64,000 nucleotides of DNA from Pseudomonadota bacterium (GCA_021847605.1 JAJZQN010000003.1:62001-126000), one strand, 5' to 3'; shown: positions 51,420 to 60,315, counted from the first letter of the stretch. Translations and numbers: made by a program. Notes: a model not told the origin generated them from the sequence alone.

Positions 51420-52826
51420 ATGAAGGATGTTGTGCGCGTGGTTGACTGGCAGGACGGATTGGATGCGCAGGCTGATGCTAGTCTCGATTCCGTCTGGGCG
51501 GGCATTCGTGCCGGCCTGCGCCGCGACCTGGGCGCACGCATGTTTGATCAATGGCTGAAGCCCGTGTGCCTGGGCGACTATTGCCCCGATACCCAGACCA
51601 TCGATCTGCTCGTGGCCACCGATTTCAGCGCCAATTTCGTATCCGGTCAGTTTGGTGATCGCCTGCGTATGGCGTGGCGTGCTGCCGGTGCCGGCGTTCG
51701 TGATGTGCGTCTGCGCCGTGCGCCTGATGTGACTGGTCCGCGCTTGCTGGAGGTTGTGCATGTCGAATCGGCGCCGGTCGCCGATGCTCAGCCCGCGCCG
51801 TCCGCCTGCAATTTTCAGCCGCGTCACGGCTTTGCCGATTTCATCGTCGGCGAAAGCAACCGGCTCGCCTTTTCCGCAGCGCAGGCTATGGCCGCTCAGG
51901 CGCAGCCGCGCTTCAGCCCGCTTTTCATCCATGGCAGTACAGGGCAGGGCAAGACGCACCTGCTGCACTCCATCGCGGCCGCTTTCTGCGCTCATGCGCC
52001 GAGCGCACCGGTTCTCTACATGTCCGCCGAACGCTTCATGATGGAGTTTGTGAACGCGATGCGCGCCAATGACACGATGGCGTTCAAGGCGCGCCTGCGC
52101 GCCGCGCATCTGCTGTTGATCGACGATATTCAGTTTATCGCTGGCAAGGGATCGACGCAGGAGGAATTTCTCCACACGATCAACGATCTGATCGACAGCG
52201 GCGCGCGTATCGTCGTGGCTGCCGACCGGGCGCCTCAGCTGCTCGAATCGATCGATCCGCGCATTCTTTCGCGTCTGGCCGGGGGATTGGTCGCCGACAT
52301 CGCGCCGGCCGATCTCGACCTGCGCCTTGCCATTCTGGAAGCCAAGCGCGCCGTGGCGGGTGATCCGCCGGTGCCCGATGCCGTCATCGACTTCCTGGCC
52401 CGGTCGATCCGTTCGAATATTCGCGAACTGGAGGGCGCCTTCAACAAGCTGGTCGCCTATGGCCAGTTGACCGGCCGTTCGATTGATCTGGATTTCGCGC
52501 AGGGCATGCTGGCCGACGCTGTTCGTGCCAACGCCCGCCGCATCACGGTGGATGAAATTCAAAAGGCGTGCGCCGCCCATTATCGGATCGATGCATCCGA
52601 AATGCGGTCCAAGCGCCGTGCGCGCGCCGTCGCCCGCCCGCGTCAGGTCGCCATGTATCTCGCCAAGAAGATGACGCCGCGCTCGCTCCCCGAAATCGGT
52701 CGCATCTTTGGCGGTCGCGATCACAGCACGGTCATCCATGCCGTCCGCACCATCGAACAGTTGCGGGAAAGCAATCCCGACATCGATGCTGACGTTCGCG
52801 CGCTCCTGCGTCAGCTCGAAAGCTGA
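51420..52826 (+). CDS. dnaA: Chromosomal replication initiator protein DnaA
   Basis: This 468 aa protein has an N-terminal domain I helix pair (about 22-80), a linker, then the AAA+ ATPase: Walker A 'GSTGQGKTH' (172-180), Walker B 'LLIDDIQFI', sensor-type 'RIVVAADRAP' and 'SRLAGGLVADI'. The C-terminal DnaA-box-binding domain has the signature 'GGRDHSTVIHAVRTIE'. The start at 51420 (MKDVVRV) is used; the track start at 51294 adds 42 unlikely residues. Upstream lie rpsT and an AT-rich gap. Confidence 0.98.
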   Translation: MKDVVRVVDWQDGLDAQADASLDSVWAGIRAGLRRDLGARMFDQWLKPVCLGDYCPDTQTIDLLVATDFSANFVSGQFGDRLRMAWRAAGAGVRDVRLRRAPDVTGPRLLEVVHVESAPVADAQPAPSACNFQPRHGFADFIVGESNRLAFSAAQAMAAQAQPRFSPLFIHGSTGQGKTHLLHSIAAAFCAHAPSAPVLYMSAERFMMEFVNAMRANDTMAFKARLRAAHLLLIDDIQFIAGKGSTQEEFLHTINDLIDSGARIVVAADRAPQLLESIDPRILSRLAGGLVADIAPADLDLRLAILEAKRAVAGDPPVPDAVIDFLARSIRSNIRELEGAFNKLVAYGQLTGRSIDLDFAQGMLADAVRANARRITVDEIQKACAAHYRIDASEMRSKRRARAVARPRQVAMYLAKKMTPRSLPEIGRIFGGRDHSTVIHAVRTIEQLRESNPDIDADVRALLRQLES

Positions 52827-52875
52827 TCGGACGCGCGCCTCTGGCGCGCGGCACCATAATGGCTAGGCTGGCGCC

Positions 52876-53481
52876 ATGATTCGCCAACTCGCCCTTCTGC
52901 TCGCCTTTTTCATCACCACACCTGCTCTGGCGCAGGCGCCTGTACCCGTAGCGCCGGTCGGCGATGTCCGTGTTGCGATGGAGACGGACTCGGGCCGCGT
53001 CGTCATCGCCGTCCATCTCGACAAGGCGCCGATCACCGCCGCCAATTTCCTGAAATATGTCGATCAGAAGCGTTTCGATGGGACCGCTTTCTATCGCGGC
53101 GTCGGCGCGGCCGATTATGGCTTCGTACAGGGCGGGGCGCAAAATGATCCCAAGCGCGTCCTGCCGCCGATCAGGCATGAAGCGACGAGCCAGACGGGCC
53201 TTTCCCATGATGATGGCGCCCTTTCCATGGCCCGTTATGCGCCCGGCAGCGCTACTGGCGATTTCTTCGTTGTGCTAGGCAAGATGCCGGCCATGGACGC
53301 CCATCCCGAAGCGGCCGGAGACAATCAGGGTTTCGCTGTCTTCGCCCATGTGGTGGAGGGATTGGACGTGGTAAAATCTATCCTGATCGCCCCCAAATCC
53401 GCCACAAAGGGGGAGGGCGTGATGAAGGGGCAGATGCTTGAAGTCCCGGTGAAGATCATCACGGCGCGTCGCCTGCCCTAA
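52876..53481 (+). CDS. Periplasmic peptidyl-prolyl isomerase, cyclophilin type
   Basis: This 201 aa protein has a signal peptide (MIRQLALLLAFFITTPALAQ). The cyclophilin fold is diverged: 'DKAPITAANFLKYVDQKRFDGTAFYRGVG' (in part), 'FVQGGAQNDP', 'LSMARYAPGSATGDFFVVLGKMPAMD' (in part) and 'FAVFAHVVEGLDVVKSIL'. The catalytic Arg and Phe of classical cyclophilins are only partly recognisable, so enzyme activity is likely but not certain. It follows dnaA by 49 nt and may share its transcript. Confidence 0.82.
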   Translation: MIRQLALLLAFFITTPALAQAPVPVAPVGDVRVAMETDSGRVVIAVHLDKAPITAANFLKYVDQKRFDGTAFYRGVGAADYGFVQGGAQNDPKRVLPPIRHEATSQTGLSHDDGALSMARYAPGSATGDFFVVLGKMPAMDAHPEAAGDNQGFAVFAHVVEGLDVVKSILIAPKSATKGEGVMKGQMLEVPVKIITARRLP

Positions 53482-53493
53482 GCGGCTGTTTGG

Positions 53494-54717
53494 CTACGCC
53501 TGCTGTTGATCGATGATTCGGGCGGTCGCCATGTCGGCGGTGACATTCCCCACGGTACGGAAAATATCCGGCACCGTTTCCACCGCCAGCAACAGCGGCA
53601 GAGCTTCTACCGGCACGCCCATGGCAAGGCAGATCGGGCCGGTTGTCGTGAAGAAAGTAATCTGGCTGGGCAGGCCGACCGCCGCCAGGCTGACGATCGC
53701 GGCGACCAGCACGCCCATCACCAGCTGCGTCGGTCCCAATGCCACACCGTTCATCGCCGCCACATAAAGGGCGACGCCCAGATTGGCTGGCGGACTGGTG
53801 ATGCGGAACAGTGAAATGGCGAGCGGCAGCACGATACTACGCGATGTATCCCGCACGGCCAGCGGTCCGTCGCAGGCCTGAATCATGGCGGGCAACGATG
53901 CGATGGAGCTTTGCGTGGAAAAGGCGATGGCCTGTGCCGGCACGGCAGCCTTGGCAAAGCGGGCCGGGCTGATCCGGCCCCAGATCATTACCAGCGGATA
54001 GACCAAAGCCGTCACCGTGAGGCAGATGAGGACAATGAAGCCGATATAATGGAGCAGGGCACCCGCTGTCGCCAGGCCCGACCGGGCACCTGCCACCAGC
54101 GCCAGCGCAAATACGCCCAGCGGCGCCAGCCACAGCACCCATTGCACCACCACCAGCAGCGCATCGGCCAGCGCCTGAAAAAATTCGGTCAGTTGCGCCC
54201 GGCGTGTGTCGGCGATGCGGGTGACGGCAAAGCCAAAGATCAGCGCGAACAGCACGACCGCGACTACCTGTCCTTCGCTGGCGGATTTCAGCGGATTGAC
54301 CGGAATGAAACCCAGCAGCCATTCGGCCGAGGGGCGAACGTCCGGGACTTCTGCAACCTTGCCGGCCCCAGCCAGTGCGCCGACCGCACCGGTGGGCACG
54401 GGCCACAGGTGGAGCATCAGCGTGCCGACCAGCGCGGCGACGGCGGCGGACGCGACCAGCAATATCGCGAACAGGCCGATGGCGCGTCCCGCCATGCCAT
54501 TATTGCGCGCTGTGGTCGCGGCCTGCGCGATCCCCGTCACCAGCAACGCGAAGATCAGCGGAATGAGCGGCATCTGCAATCCGCCCAGCCACGCCTTGCC
54601 GATGGGCTGCGCCACAGCGATCACATCCGCGTCCCATCCCTTACCCCATTCGGCCAGACCGATGCCACAGGCCAGCCCCAGCACCAGCGCGATGAGAATG
54701 CGAACGGTCAAGGACAT
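53494..54717 (-). CDS. Dicarboxylate/amino acid:cation symporter (DAACS family)
   Basis: This 407 aa protein has eight to ten hydrophobic segments. Landmarks of the DAACS/GltP family are the serine-rich re-entrant loop 'AFSTQSSIASLPAMI', 'LPLAISLFRITSPPANLGVALYVAAMNG' (in part) and 'AVETVPDIFRTVGNVTADM', the sodium- and substrate-binding helix region. It would import C4-dicarboxylates or acidic/neutral amino acids with sodium or protons. Starts at ATG 54717. Convergent with the PPIase, apparently monocistronic. Confidence 0.85.
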   Translation of the reverse strand: MSLTVRILIALVLGLACGIGLAEWGKGWDADVIAVAQPIGKAWLGGLQMPLIPLIFALLVTGIAQAATTARNNGMAGRAIGLFAILLVASAAVAALVGTLMLHLWPVPTGAVGALAGAGKVAEVPDVRPSAEWLLGFIPVNPLKSASEGQVVAVVLFALIFGFAVTRIADTRRAQLTEFFQALADALLVVVQWVLWLAPLGVFALALVAGARSGLATAGALLHYIGFIVLICLTVTALVYPLVMIWGRISPARFAKAAVPAQAIAFSTQSSIASLPAMIQACDGPLAVRDTSRSIVLPLAISLFRITSPPANLGVALYVAAMNGVALGPTQLVMGVLVAAIVSLAAVGLPSQITFFTTTGPICLAMGVPVEALPLLLAVETVPDIFRTVGNVTADMATARIIDQQQA

Positions 54718-54837
54718 GCGGCGATTTTCCCCCGATAAGATGCTGCATCCATGGCAACGAACGGCACCACGCTATCCGCGCGGGAGCGAACAGGGCAATG
54801 AAATTTATCCCTGACCCATAAAGCGGGGTTATGGCAT

Positions 54838-55134
54838 CTATTTCAGACGTAGAGCGCGGTCATGATCCTGACCGGGGCCAATGATCCGGTGAATGAAGAT
54901 TTGATCGGGCTGCGCTGAGTAGAGAATGCCATAGCCTCTGTAGGATCGCCGCCGGATGCCATGACGTTCATAGCGCGGGATTAGGGGGAATGCGTGTGGC
55001 ATCGCGCCTATTCGCTTCGCAACGTCCCTTAATTCTTCAATAAAGCTGACGGCTCGGGCAGGATTATCGACGGCGATATGATCGCTGATCCGCTGGAGAT
55101 CATGGATAGCCTGCGTCGACAGGCGTGTGTGCAT
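54838..55134 (-). CDS. parE: ParE/RelE-family toxin
   Basis: This 98 aa protein matches the ParE toxin: 'LSTQAIHDLQRISDHIAVDNPARAVSFIEELRD' (in part), 'RYERHGIRRRSYRGYGILYSA' and 'IFIHRIIGPGQDHDRAL'. ParE toxins inhibit DNA gyrase; the related RelE cut mRNA. The sequence is closer to ParE. It follows the antitoxin gene by 1 nt and is neutralised by it. The pair sits between transport and envelope genes, the only toxin-antitoxin unit in the window. Confidence 0.85.
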   Translation of the reverse strand: MHTRLSTQAIHDLQRISDHIAVDNPARAVSFIEELRDVAKRIGAMPHAFPLIPRYERHGIRRRSYRGYGILYSAQPDQIFIHRIIGPGQDHDRALRLK

Positions 55135-55135
55135 C

Positions 55136-55414
55136 TTACGTCTTCTTGATGGCCGTAGGCGTACCGATGTTGGAGATCAGGACCGCACATATTTTATCGA
55201 GATCATGGCCACCACCGGCGTTCATTTCCTTCAGGCTTTCCTCGATAGAAGCATCCAGATCGGCCAGCCATTGCTCTTCATCGACGATATGTCCCTGATC
55301 CCGCCGGATCAGGTCGCGCACGTAGTCGCTGATGCTGGCATATTGACCATTGTCGATCCGGCTCTGCACATAATCCCGCATGGGATCGGGCAGCGAAATG
55401 TTCATGCTGGCCAT
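55136..55414 (-). CDS. parD: ParD-family antitoxin
   Basis: This 92 aa protein begins MASMNISLPDPMRDYVQSRIDNGQYASISDYVRDLIRRDQ, the ribbon-helix-helix N-terminus of ParD, then an acidic C-terminal tail 'LADLDASIEESLKEMNAGGGHDLDK' (in part) that would wrap the toxin. AAGGAG precedes the ATG at 55414; the longer track start (55510) is spurious. Usual antitoxin-first order with parE next. The promoter is likely autoregulated. Confidence 0.85.
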   Translation of the reverse strand: MASMNISLPDPMRDYVQSRIDNGQYASISDYVRDLIRRDQGHIVDEEQWLADLDASIEESLKEMNAGGGHDLDKICAVLISNIGTPTAIKKT

Positions 55415-55490
55415 CTGAAATCTCCTTGAATGGCCACAATGACAAAAACTGCCATCGATTTCAACGCATGCCAACCGGTGGCCGATCATC

Positions 55491-55523
55491 AAAAAAGCCC
55501 GGCGCTCCATCGGAGCGCCGGGC
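55491..55523 (-). terminator. Rho-independent terminator of the DUF4136 lipoprotein gene
   Basis: On the minus strand GCCCGGCGCTCC, loop GAT, GGAGCGCCGGGC, then TTTTTTG: a perfect 12 bp stem with a U-run, 46 nt past the stop at 55570. It also insulates the parD promoter. Confidence 0.9.
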
Positions 55524-55569
55524 CTTGTTCGGGTTATGGCTGGGAGCCGTCCCGGTAAGCTCGTGCCTG

Positions 55570-56220
55570 TCAGCCCTTCTTTTCGGGCGGCAGGGTGATT
55601 TTTACATCCTCGCCATTCTGGCCGGGGAAGTTGGTGAACATCGCGTCGATCAGGTTAGGCACCAGATAGGTCAGCTTGTTCGACAGCGACTGGGCGCTGG
55701 CCTTGCCTTCGAACAGGCGGCGATTATCGGCCGCGCGATCGATCTTCATGCTGAGGTCGCTGGTATAGACGGTATAGCTGGACACGTCATTATAGCCCGC
55801 GCCGCCGAACAGCCAGGGATCATAAAAGCCATAACCCCACGGACGACCCCAGCGGCCACCCCGGCCCATGCCGCCATAGGGGCCGAAGCCACCCGCGCCA
55901 AAACCGGTCGAGCGCACCTTTTCGCGGCCATTGTCGACATCATAGGCAACCCGCACGATCAGGTCCGCGCTCTTGGGATCGCTCGCCACGACATAGCCGG
56001 TCTGGCTCAGTCGCTGGCCAACCATCGATGCATAGTGCGCGAACTCCAGGCCGCCAGCCAGATTGGGATTATCGGCGACAATGGCAAAGCTCTGCCCGGC
56101 AGGAGCGGGGAGCTGCTGGAACCGGGCGACGTCCGCCTTGAAAGAGGTGGCGCAGCCCGAAAGGGCCACCAAAGCCAGTGCTGGCGCCGCGAACAGACCG
56201 AACTTCTTGAAACGGGTCAT
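55570..56220 (-). CDS. DUF4136 lipoprotein
   Basis: This 216 aa protein begins MTRFKKFGLFAAPALALVALSGCATSFKADVARFQQ with lipobox LSGC. Regions include 'FAHYASMVGQRLSQTGYVVA', 'DLIVRVAYDVDNGREKVRS' and a Gly/Tyr-rich insert 'FGPYGGMGRGGRWGRPWGYG', then 'SSYTVYTSDLSMKIDRAADNR' (in part). This is DUF4136, outer-membrane or periplasmic lipoproteins of unknown function. The track start (56328) is trimmed to the ATG at 56220 where the signal begins. A strong terminator follows. Confidence 0.8.
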   Translation of the reverse strand: MTRFKKFGLFAAPALALVALSGCATSFKADVARFQQLPAPAGQSFAIVADNPNLAGGLEFAHYASMVGQRLSQTGYVVASDPKSADLIVRVAYDVDNGREKVRSTGFGAGGFGPYGGMGRGGRWGRPWGYGFYDPWLFGGAGYNDVSSYTVYTSDLSMKIDRAADNRRLFEGKASAQSLSNKLTYLVPNLIDAMFTNFPGQNGEDVKITLPPEKKG

Positions 56221-56416
56221 TTTTCTGCGTCCTGTAACAGGCATATGCCTGAATTTAGTTTTGCGCCTTACGTTAGCAAAACGCAACTGAACATCGTTTG
56301 AACGCGCAGGAAAACCAAACGGGCGCAAACCATGTCCCCCAAATACAGGACGCCGCTGCTAGTTCCGATCCGTCATCCCGCTGGCAAAGACGAGGAAACC
56401 GTTGCAGAAGAGCAAC

Positions 56417-57022
56417 ATGATCGCCTTCCGCTCGCTGTTGCTCGCTGTTCTACCTGTCCTTCTTGCTGCCGCACCGGCGCCCGACTCGCAGGATCGCGCG
56501 ACGCCCGATGGCAATCCGGGTGTTTGGCTCACCGATGCCGACTATCCCCTTGATGCGCAGCGAGCGGAGCAGGAAGGGGTTGTCGCCTTTGAATTGGCGA
56601 TCGATGTCAGGGGCGTGCCGACTCGATGCACCGTGACGACCAGCAGTGGTGCGCCCAGTCTGGACAATGCCACCTGCGCCAAACTCATGGAGCGCGCCCG
56701 ATTTAAGCCGGCGCACAATGCTGCGGGCAAAGCGATAGCGGATACCTATACAGGCCGCATTACATGGCGACTGCCGGACGTTGGCACAGGCATGCTGCCA
56801 CCATTGCCGACCACAACGATCATGACATTTTATGTTGAACCGGACGGCATGGCGACCAATTGCCGGATCACCGTAAACGGACAGCCATCCCCTGACCTCA
56901 GTCAATGTTCCAATCAGATACTTGGCCGTCGTTATCCGATTCAGAGGGATGCCGCCGGCACCCCGACCCGTCAGAAAATCCGCATAACCTTGGGCTTTGA
57001 AAAGGTCGACGAGGACAAGTGA
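56417..57022 (+). CDS. Exported protein with two TonB-C-like domains
   Basis: This 201 aa protein has an N-terminal signal-like segment (MIAFRSLLLAVLPVLLAAA). It then has a TonB C-terminal-type domain (about 30-115) with 'YPLDAQRAEQEGVVAFELAIDVRGVPTRCTVTTSSGAPSLDNATCAKLMERARFKPA' (in part), and a second shorter copy 'MTFYVEPDGMATNCRITVNGQPS'. The domains carry paired Cys. The TonB-C fold normally contacts TonB-dependent receptors; here, with no anchor helix or Pro-rich spacer, the protein is probably secreted or periplasmic and not an energy transducer. Start: ATG 56417 (TTG 56402 also in frame). Confidence 0.7.
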   Translation: MIAFRSLLLAVLPVLLAAAPAPDSQDRATPDGNPGVWLTDADYPLDAQRAEQEGVVAFELAIDVRGVPTRCTVTTSSGAPSLDNATCAKLMERARFKPAHNAAGKAIADTYTGRITWRLPDVGTGMLPPLPTTTIMTFYVEPDGMATNCRITVNGQPSPDLSQCSNQILGRRYPIQRDAAGTPTRQKIRITLGFEKVDEDK

Positions 57023-57057
57023 CCGGCGATGTCCTGCCCGCCGGTCACTCCCTATGT

Positions 57058-58062
57058 TTATCGCATCAGGCCCATGGCGTCATAGGCTGCGCGCAGCGTC
57101 GGTTCGGCCGCCGCCGCGGCCTTCGCTGCGCCCTTGTCCAGAATCGCGTCCAGCATCGCATCGTCGGTGCGCAACTCGTTGAAGCGCGCGCGGATCGGAC
57201 GCATCGTTTCGACCAGCACTTCGCCCAGTGCCGGCTTGAACGCACCAAAGCCCTTGCCGGCAAATTCCGCGCATACCGCATCGATGGTGCGGCCGGTCAA
57301 GGTGGCCAGGATGCCGACCAGATTGCTCGCTTCCGGGCGTCCGACCAGTCCCTCGGCCGTTTCAGGCAGCATTTCCTGATCGCTCTTGGCCTTCTTCACC
57401 TTTGCCATGATGGCGTCGTCATCATCGGTCAGGTTGATACGGCTCATGTCGCTGGGGTCCGACTTCGACATTTTCGCCGTGCCGTCGCGCAACGACATGA
57501 TGCGCGCCGATTCCTTGGGAATGATCGGCGCGGGCAGGGTGAACAGGTCGACGCCGAAATCGGTGTTGAACTTGGTCGCGATGTCGCGGCACAGCTCCAG
57601 ATGCTGCTTCTGATCCTCGCCCACCGGCACATGGGTCGCCTGATAAAGCAGGATGTCGGCGGCCTGTAGCACCGGATAGACGAACAGCCCGACCGACGCA
57701 CCTTCGCGATCCTTGCCGGCCTTGTCCTTGAACTGGGTCATGCGATTGAGCCAGCCGATCCGCGCCGTGCCGTTCAGCAACCAGCACAACTCGGCATGGG
57801 CCGGCACGCGCGCCTGATTGAACAGCACGCTGCGGTCCGGGTCGATTCCGGCGGCGACCAGAGCGGCGGCCATGTCGCGCACGTTGCGGATGCGTTGTTC
57901 GCGCCCTTCATGCACGGTGATCGAATGCATGTCGGCGAGGAAGAAGAAGCACTGGCTGTCGCCCTCCATCTCATCCTGCATCTTCACCCAGTTGCGGATC
58001 GCGCCGAGGTAGTTGCCAAGGTGCAGATTGCCGGTCGGCTGGATGCCGGAAAGGACGCGCAT
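57058..58062 (-). CDS. trpS: Tryptophan-tRNA ligase
   Basis: This 334 aa class I synthetase has the HIGH-type motif 'PTGNLHLGNYLGAIRNW', the KMSKS motif 'TAKMSKSDPSD', and 'LFNQARVPAHAELCWLLNG'. It charges tRNA-Trp. I trimmed the start to the ATG at 58062 (MRVLSGIQP). It follows murJ by 16 nt on the same strand, a common murJ-trpS pairing in alphaproteobacteria. Confidence 0.97.
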   Translation of the reverse strand: MRVLSGIQPTGNLHLGNYLGAIRNWVKMQDEMEGDSQCFFFLADMHSITVHEGREQRIRNVRDMAAALVAAGIDPDRSVLFNQARVPAHAELCWLLNGTARIGWLNRMTQFKDKAGKDREGASVGLFVYPVLQAADILLYQATHVPVGEDQKQHLELCRDIATKFNTDFGVDLFTLPAPIIPKESARIMSLRDGTAKMSKSDPSDMSRINLTDDDDAIMAKVKKAKSDQEMLPETAEGLVGRPEASNLVGILATLTGRTIDAVCAEFAGKGFGAFKPALGEVLVETMRPIRARFNELRTDDAMLDAILDKGAAKAAAAAEPTLRAAYDAMGLMR

Positions 58063-58078
58063 GGAATTTGATCCGTTC

Positions 58079-59656
58079 TTATGAAGTTGCACTTTTGCGG
58101 CGCATCAGCGCCTTGATGTCGGACAGCCGATAGGCGCCTGTCGCGACACAAGCCAGCCCGTACAGCGCCACGCCCGCGCCGACAAGCAGGGCGAGTGCCA
58201 CATAACGTCCGAGCATGGGACCGCTCAGCCAAGGATCGAACAGTCCTTTGCCCGCCCATAGCGCGCCGCCCATCACGATCGCCGCCAGCGCGAGGCGGGG
58301 CAGGCGCCGCCGCAATCCCGCATCCGCGCTGAAATGCCCGCGCGCCACCAGCGTACGATACAGCATCGCGACATTGACCGTGGAGGACAGGGCGGTGGCC
58401 AGCGGCGGCCCGATATGACCCAGCGTCGGGATCATCGCCATATTGCCGACGATGTTGATGACGATGGACAGCATCGCATAGCGCACCGGCGTCTTCGTAT
58501 CGCCCCGCGCATAATAGCCCGGCGTCAGCACCTTCACCAACACATAGGATGGCAGGCCGATGGAAAAGGCCGACAGCGCCCATCCGCATCGCATCGCGTC
58601 GTCGGCGCTGAACCGGCCATATTGAAACAGCCCGCGCACGATCGGCTCCGCCACGGTCAGGAACGCGACCGTCGCCGGCAGCGTCAGGAACAGGGCCAGT
58701 TCGATGCCCCGATTCTGCGTCTCCATCGCTTCGGCGTCCTGCCCCTTGGACAGCATGCGCGATATGGTGGGCAGCAATATGGTGCCAAGGCCAATGCCGA
58801 TCAGGCCCAGCGGCAACTGGTTCAGCCGGTCGGCATAATAGATATAGGTGATGGAACCGGACGCCAGCAGCCATCCCGACAGAGCGGTGGAGATCAGCAG
58901 GTTGATCTGCGACGCGCCGGCACCAGCGGCAGCGGGCAAAATCTTGCGCAGCAACTCGCGCACATCGCCGTCCAGGCGAGGCCGTTGCAGCTTCATCGAC
59001 ACGCCCGCGCGCCGACACGCCCATATCAGCCATAAAAGTTGCAGCGCGCCGCCAATCGTCACCGACATGGCCTGCACCCGCGCTGTCTCATATTCGTCGG
59101 CCCCGTGGAACAGCCACAGTCCTGCGATCATGGAGATGTTCAGCAGGATCGGCGCCGCCGCATTGACCCAGAATTTGTCGAGCGAATTGAGGATGCCGCC
59201 GAGCAGCGAAGCGAGCGAAATCAGTGCCAGATAGGGGATGGTGATGCGCGACAGCATGACAGCGAAGGCAAATTGCTCCGCAGTCGGGTTCTGCCGCGAA
59301 AATCCGCCGGACAAGGCCCATGTCAGCGGCCATGCCGCCGCGATCATCGCGGCGGTGAACAGGATCAGCACCGGCAACAACACGGCCAGCGCCCGCTGCG
59401 CAAAATCGTAACCGGCGGGTAATCCGCCGTCGCCCGCCGCTTTCTGGTTGAACAGCGGGATGAAGGCGGCGGAAAAGGCACCCTCTGCGAACAGCGCGCG
59501 AAACATGTTGGGCAGTCGGAACGCGACGCCGTTGAAGGCGTCGGACGCAAAACCCGCACCGACATAGCGCGCCGCCAGAGAGTCGCGCACCAGCGCCAAT
59601 ATCCTGCTCGCCAGCGTCAAACCGCCAACGGAACCAAGAGCGCGAACGAGTTTCAT
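58079..59656 (-). CDS. murJ: Lipid II flippase MurJ
   Basis: This 525 aa protein has about fourteen membrane helices and the MurJ-type start 'KLVRALGSVGGLTLASRILALVRDSLAARYVG' (in part), 'DAFNGVAFRLPNMFRALFAEGAFSAAFIPLFNQ' (in part) and 'LLISTALSGWLLASGSITYIYYADRLNQLPLG' (in part). It flips lipid II across the inner membrane for peptidoglycan synthesis. The track ORF begins at 59734, but those extra residues translate a repeat (see 59673-59702); the real start is the ATG at 59656. Upstream of trpS in one operon. Confidence 0.95.
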   Translation of the reverse strand: MKLVRALGSVGGLTLASRILALVRDSLAARYVGAGFASDAFNGVAFRLPNMFRALFAEGAFSAAFIPLFNQKAAGDGGLPAGYDFAQRALAVLLPVLILFTAAMIAAAWPLTWALSGGFSRQNPTAEQFAFAVMLSRITIPYLALISLASLLGGILNSLDKFWVNAAAPILLNISMIAGLWLFHGADEYETARVQAMSVTIGGALQLLWLIWACRRAGVSMKLQRPRLDGDVRELLRKILPAAAGAGASQINLLISTALSGWLLASGSITYIYYADRLNQLPLGLIGIGLGTILLPTISRMLSKGQDAEAMETQNRGIELALFLTLPATVAFLTVAEPIVRGLFQYGRFSADDAMRCGWALSAFSIGLPSYVLVKVLTPGYYARGDTKTPVRYAMLSIVINIVGNMAMIPTLGHIGPPLATALSSTVNVAMLYRTLVARGHFSADAGLRRRLPRLALAAIVMGGALWAGKGLFDPWLSGPMLGRYVALALLVGAGVALYGLACVATGAYRLSDIKALMRRKSATS

Positions 59657-59672
59657 AAGATCATCCCTCGTT

Positions 59673-59702
59673 CCGTTCGCCCTGAGCTTGTCGAAAGGCT
59701 GC
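59673..59702. repeat. Sphingomonad 'FDKLRANG' repeat copy upstream of murJ
   Basis: CCGTTCGCCCTGAGCTTGTCGAAAGGCTG belongs to a repeat family whose reverse-strand translation reads QPFDKLRANG. It lies 17 nt upstream of the murJ ATG and creates a false in-frame extension of the ORF. Confidence 0.7.
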
Positions 59703-59808
59703 TCTGTTTTTGGAAGAGAGCAGCGATTCGACATTTGGGCGAGACTCTCGCCTCGCCCAAGCAGAAATCAGAGGCATCCTGTAGTCAGACCCGAAATCAG
59801 GCTCGAAA

Positions 59809-60315
59809 TCAGGCGTTGCCGGCCGGCTCACCTGCGGTCGCCTGCATCTGCTCGGCCTGCTGCATGTACAGCGCGCCGAAATCGATCGGGTCCAGCAGCA
59901 GCGGCGGGAAGCCGCCGTCACGAACGGCATCGGCCAGAACACGGCGAGCGAAGGGGAAGACGAGGCGGGGCGCTTCGGCCAGCATGAACGGCTGAATCTG
60001 TTCCTCGGGCACATTGCGCATGCCGAACAGCGCGGCATAGAGCAGCTCCACGGCAAAGGCGGTGCCCTGCGGTGCGATCGCCTTCACTTCGATCTTCAGC
60101 GCGATTTCCAGCACTTCGTCACCCACGCGCTCGGCGCCGATGTTGAACTGCACGTCGATCTGCGGCTGTTCCTGCCACTGATAGACGGCCGGGGCGTTCG
60201 GATTTTCGAACGACAGGTCCTTCACATATTGGCTGATCAGCGCGATCTGTGGCGTGGTGTCGGCGCCATTGAGCTGGCTGGTGATGAAGGGGGTGGTTTC
60301 GGCTTCGTCGGCCAT
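59809..60315 (-). CDS. secB: Protein-export chaperone SecB
   Basis: This 168 aa protein has the SecB sequence 'TPQIALISQYVKDLSFENPNAP', 'IDVQFNIGAERVGDEVLEIALKIEVKA' (in part) and 'FAVELLYAALFGMRNVPEEQIQPFMLAEAPRLVFPFARR' (in part). It keeps preproteins unfolded and hands them to SecA. Divergent from the Tim44-like gene, as is usual in alphaproteobacteria, which fits a shared role in protein translocation. A REP-type repeat and 150 nt separate it from murJ. Confidence 0.95.
   Translation of the reverse strand: MADEAETTPFITSQLNGADTTPQIALISQYVKDLSFENPNAPAVYQWQEQPQIDVQFNIGAERVGDEVLEIALKIEVKAIAPQGTAFAVELLYAALFGMRNVPEEQIQPFMLAEAPRLVFPFARRVLADAVRDGGFPPLLLDPIDFGALYMQQAEQMQATAGEPAGNA

Noticed and set aside
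51288-52739. 483 aa minus-strand ORF
   Set aside because: Antisense to dnaA; the sense frame carries all DnaA motifs.
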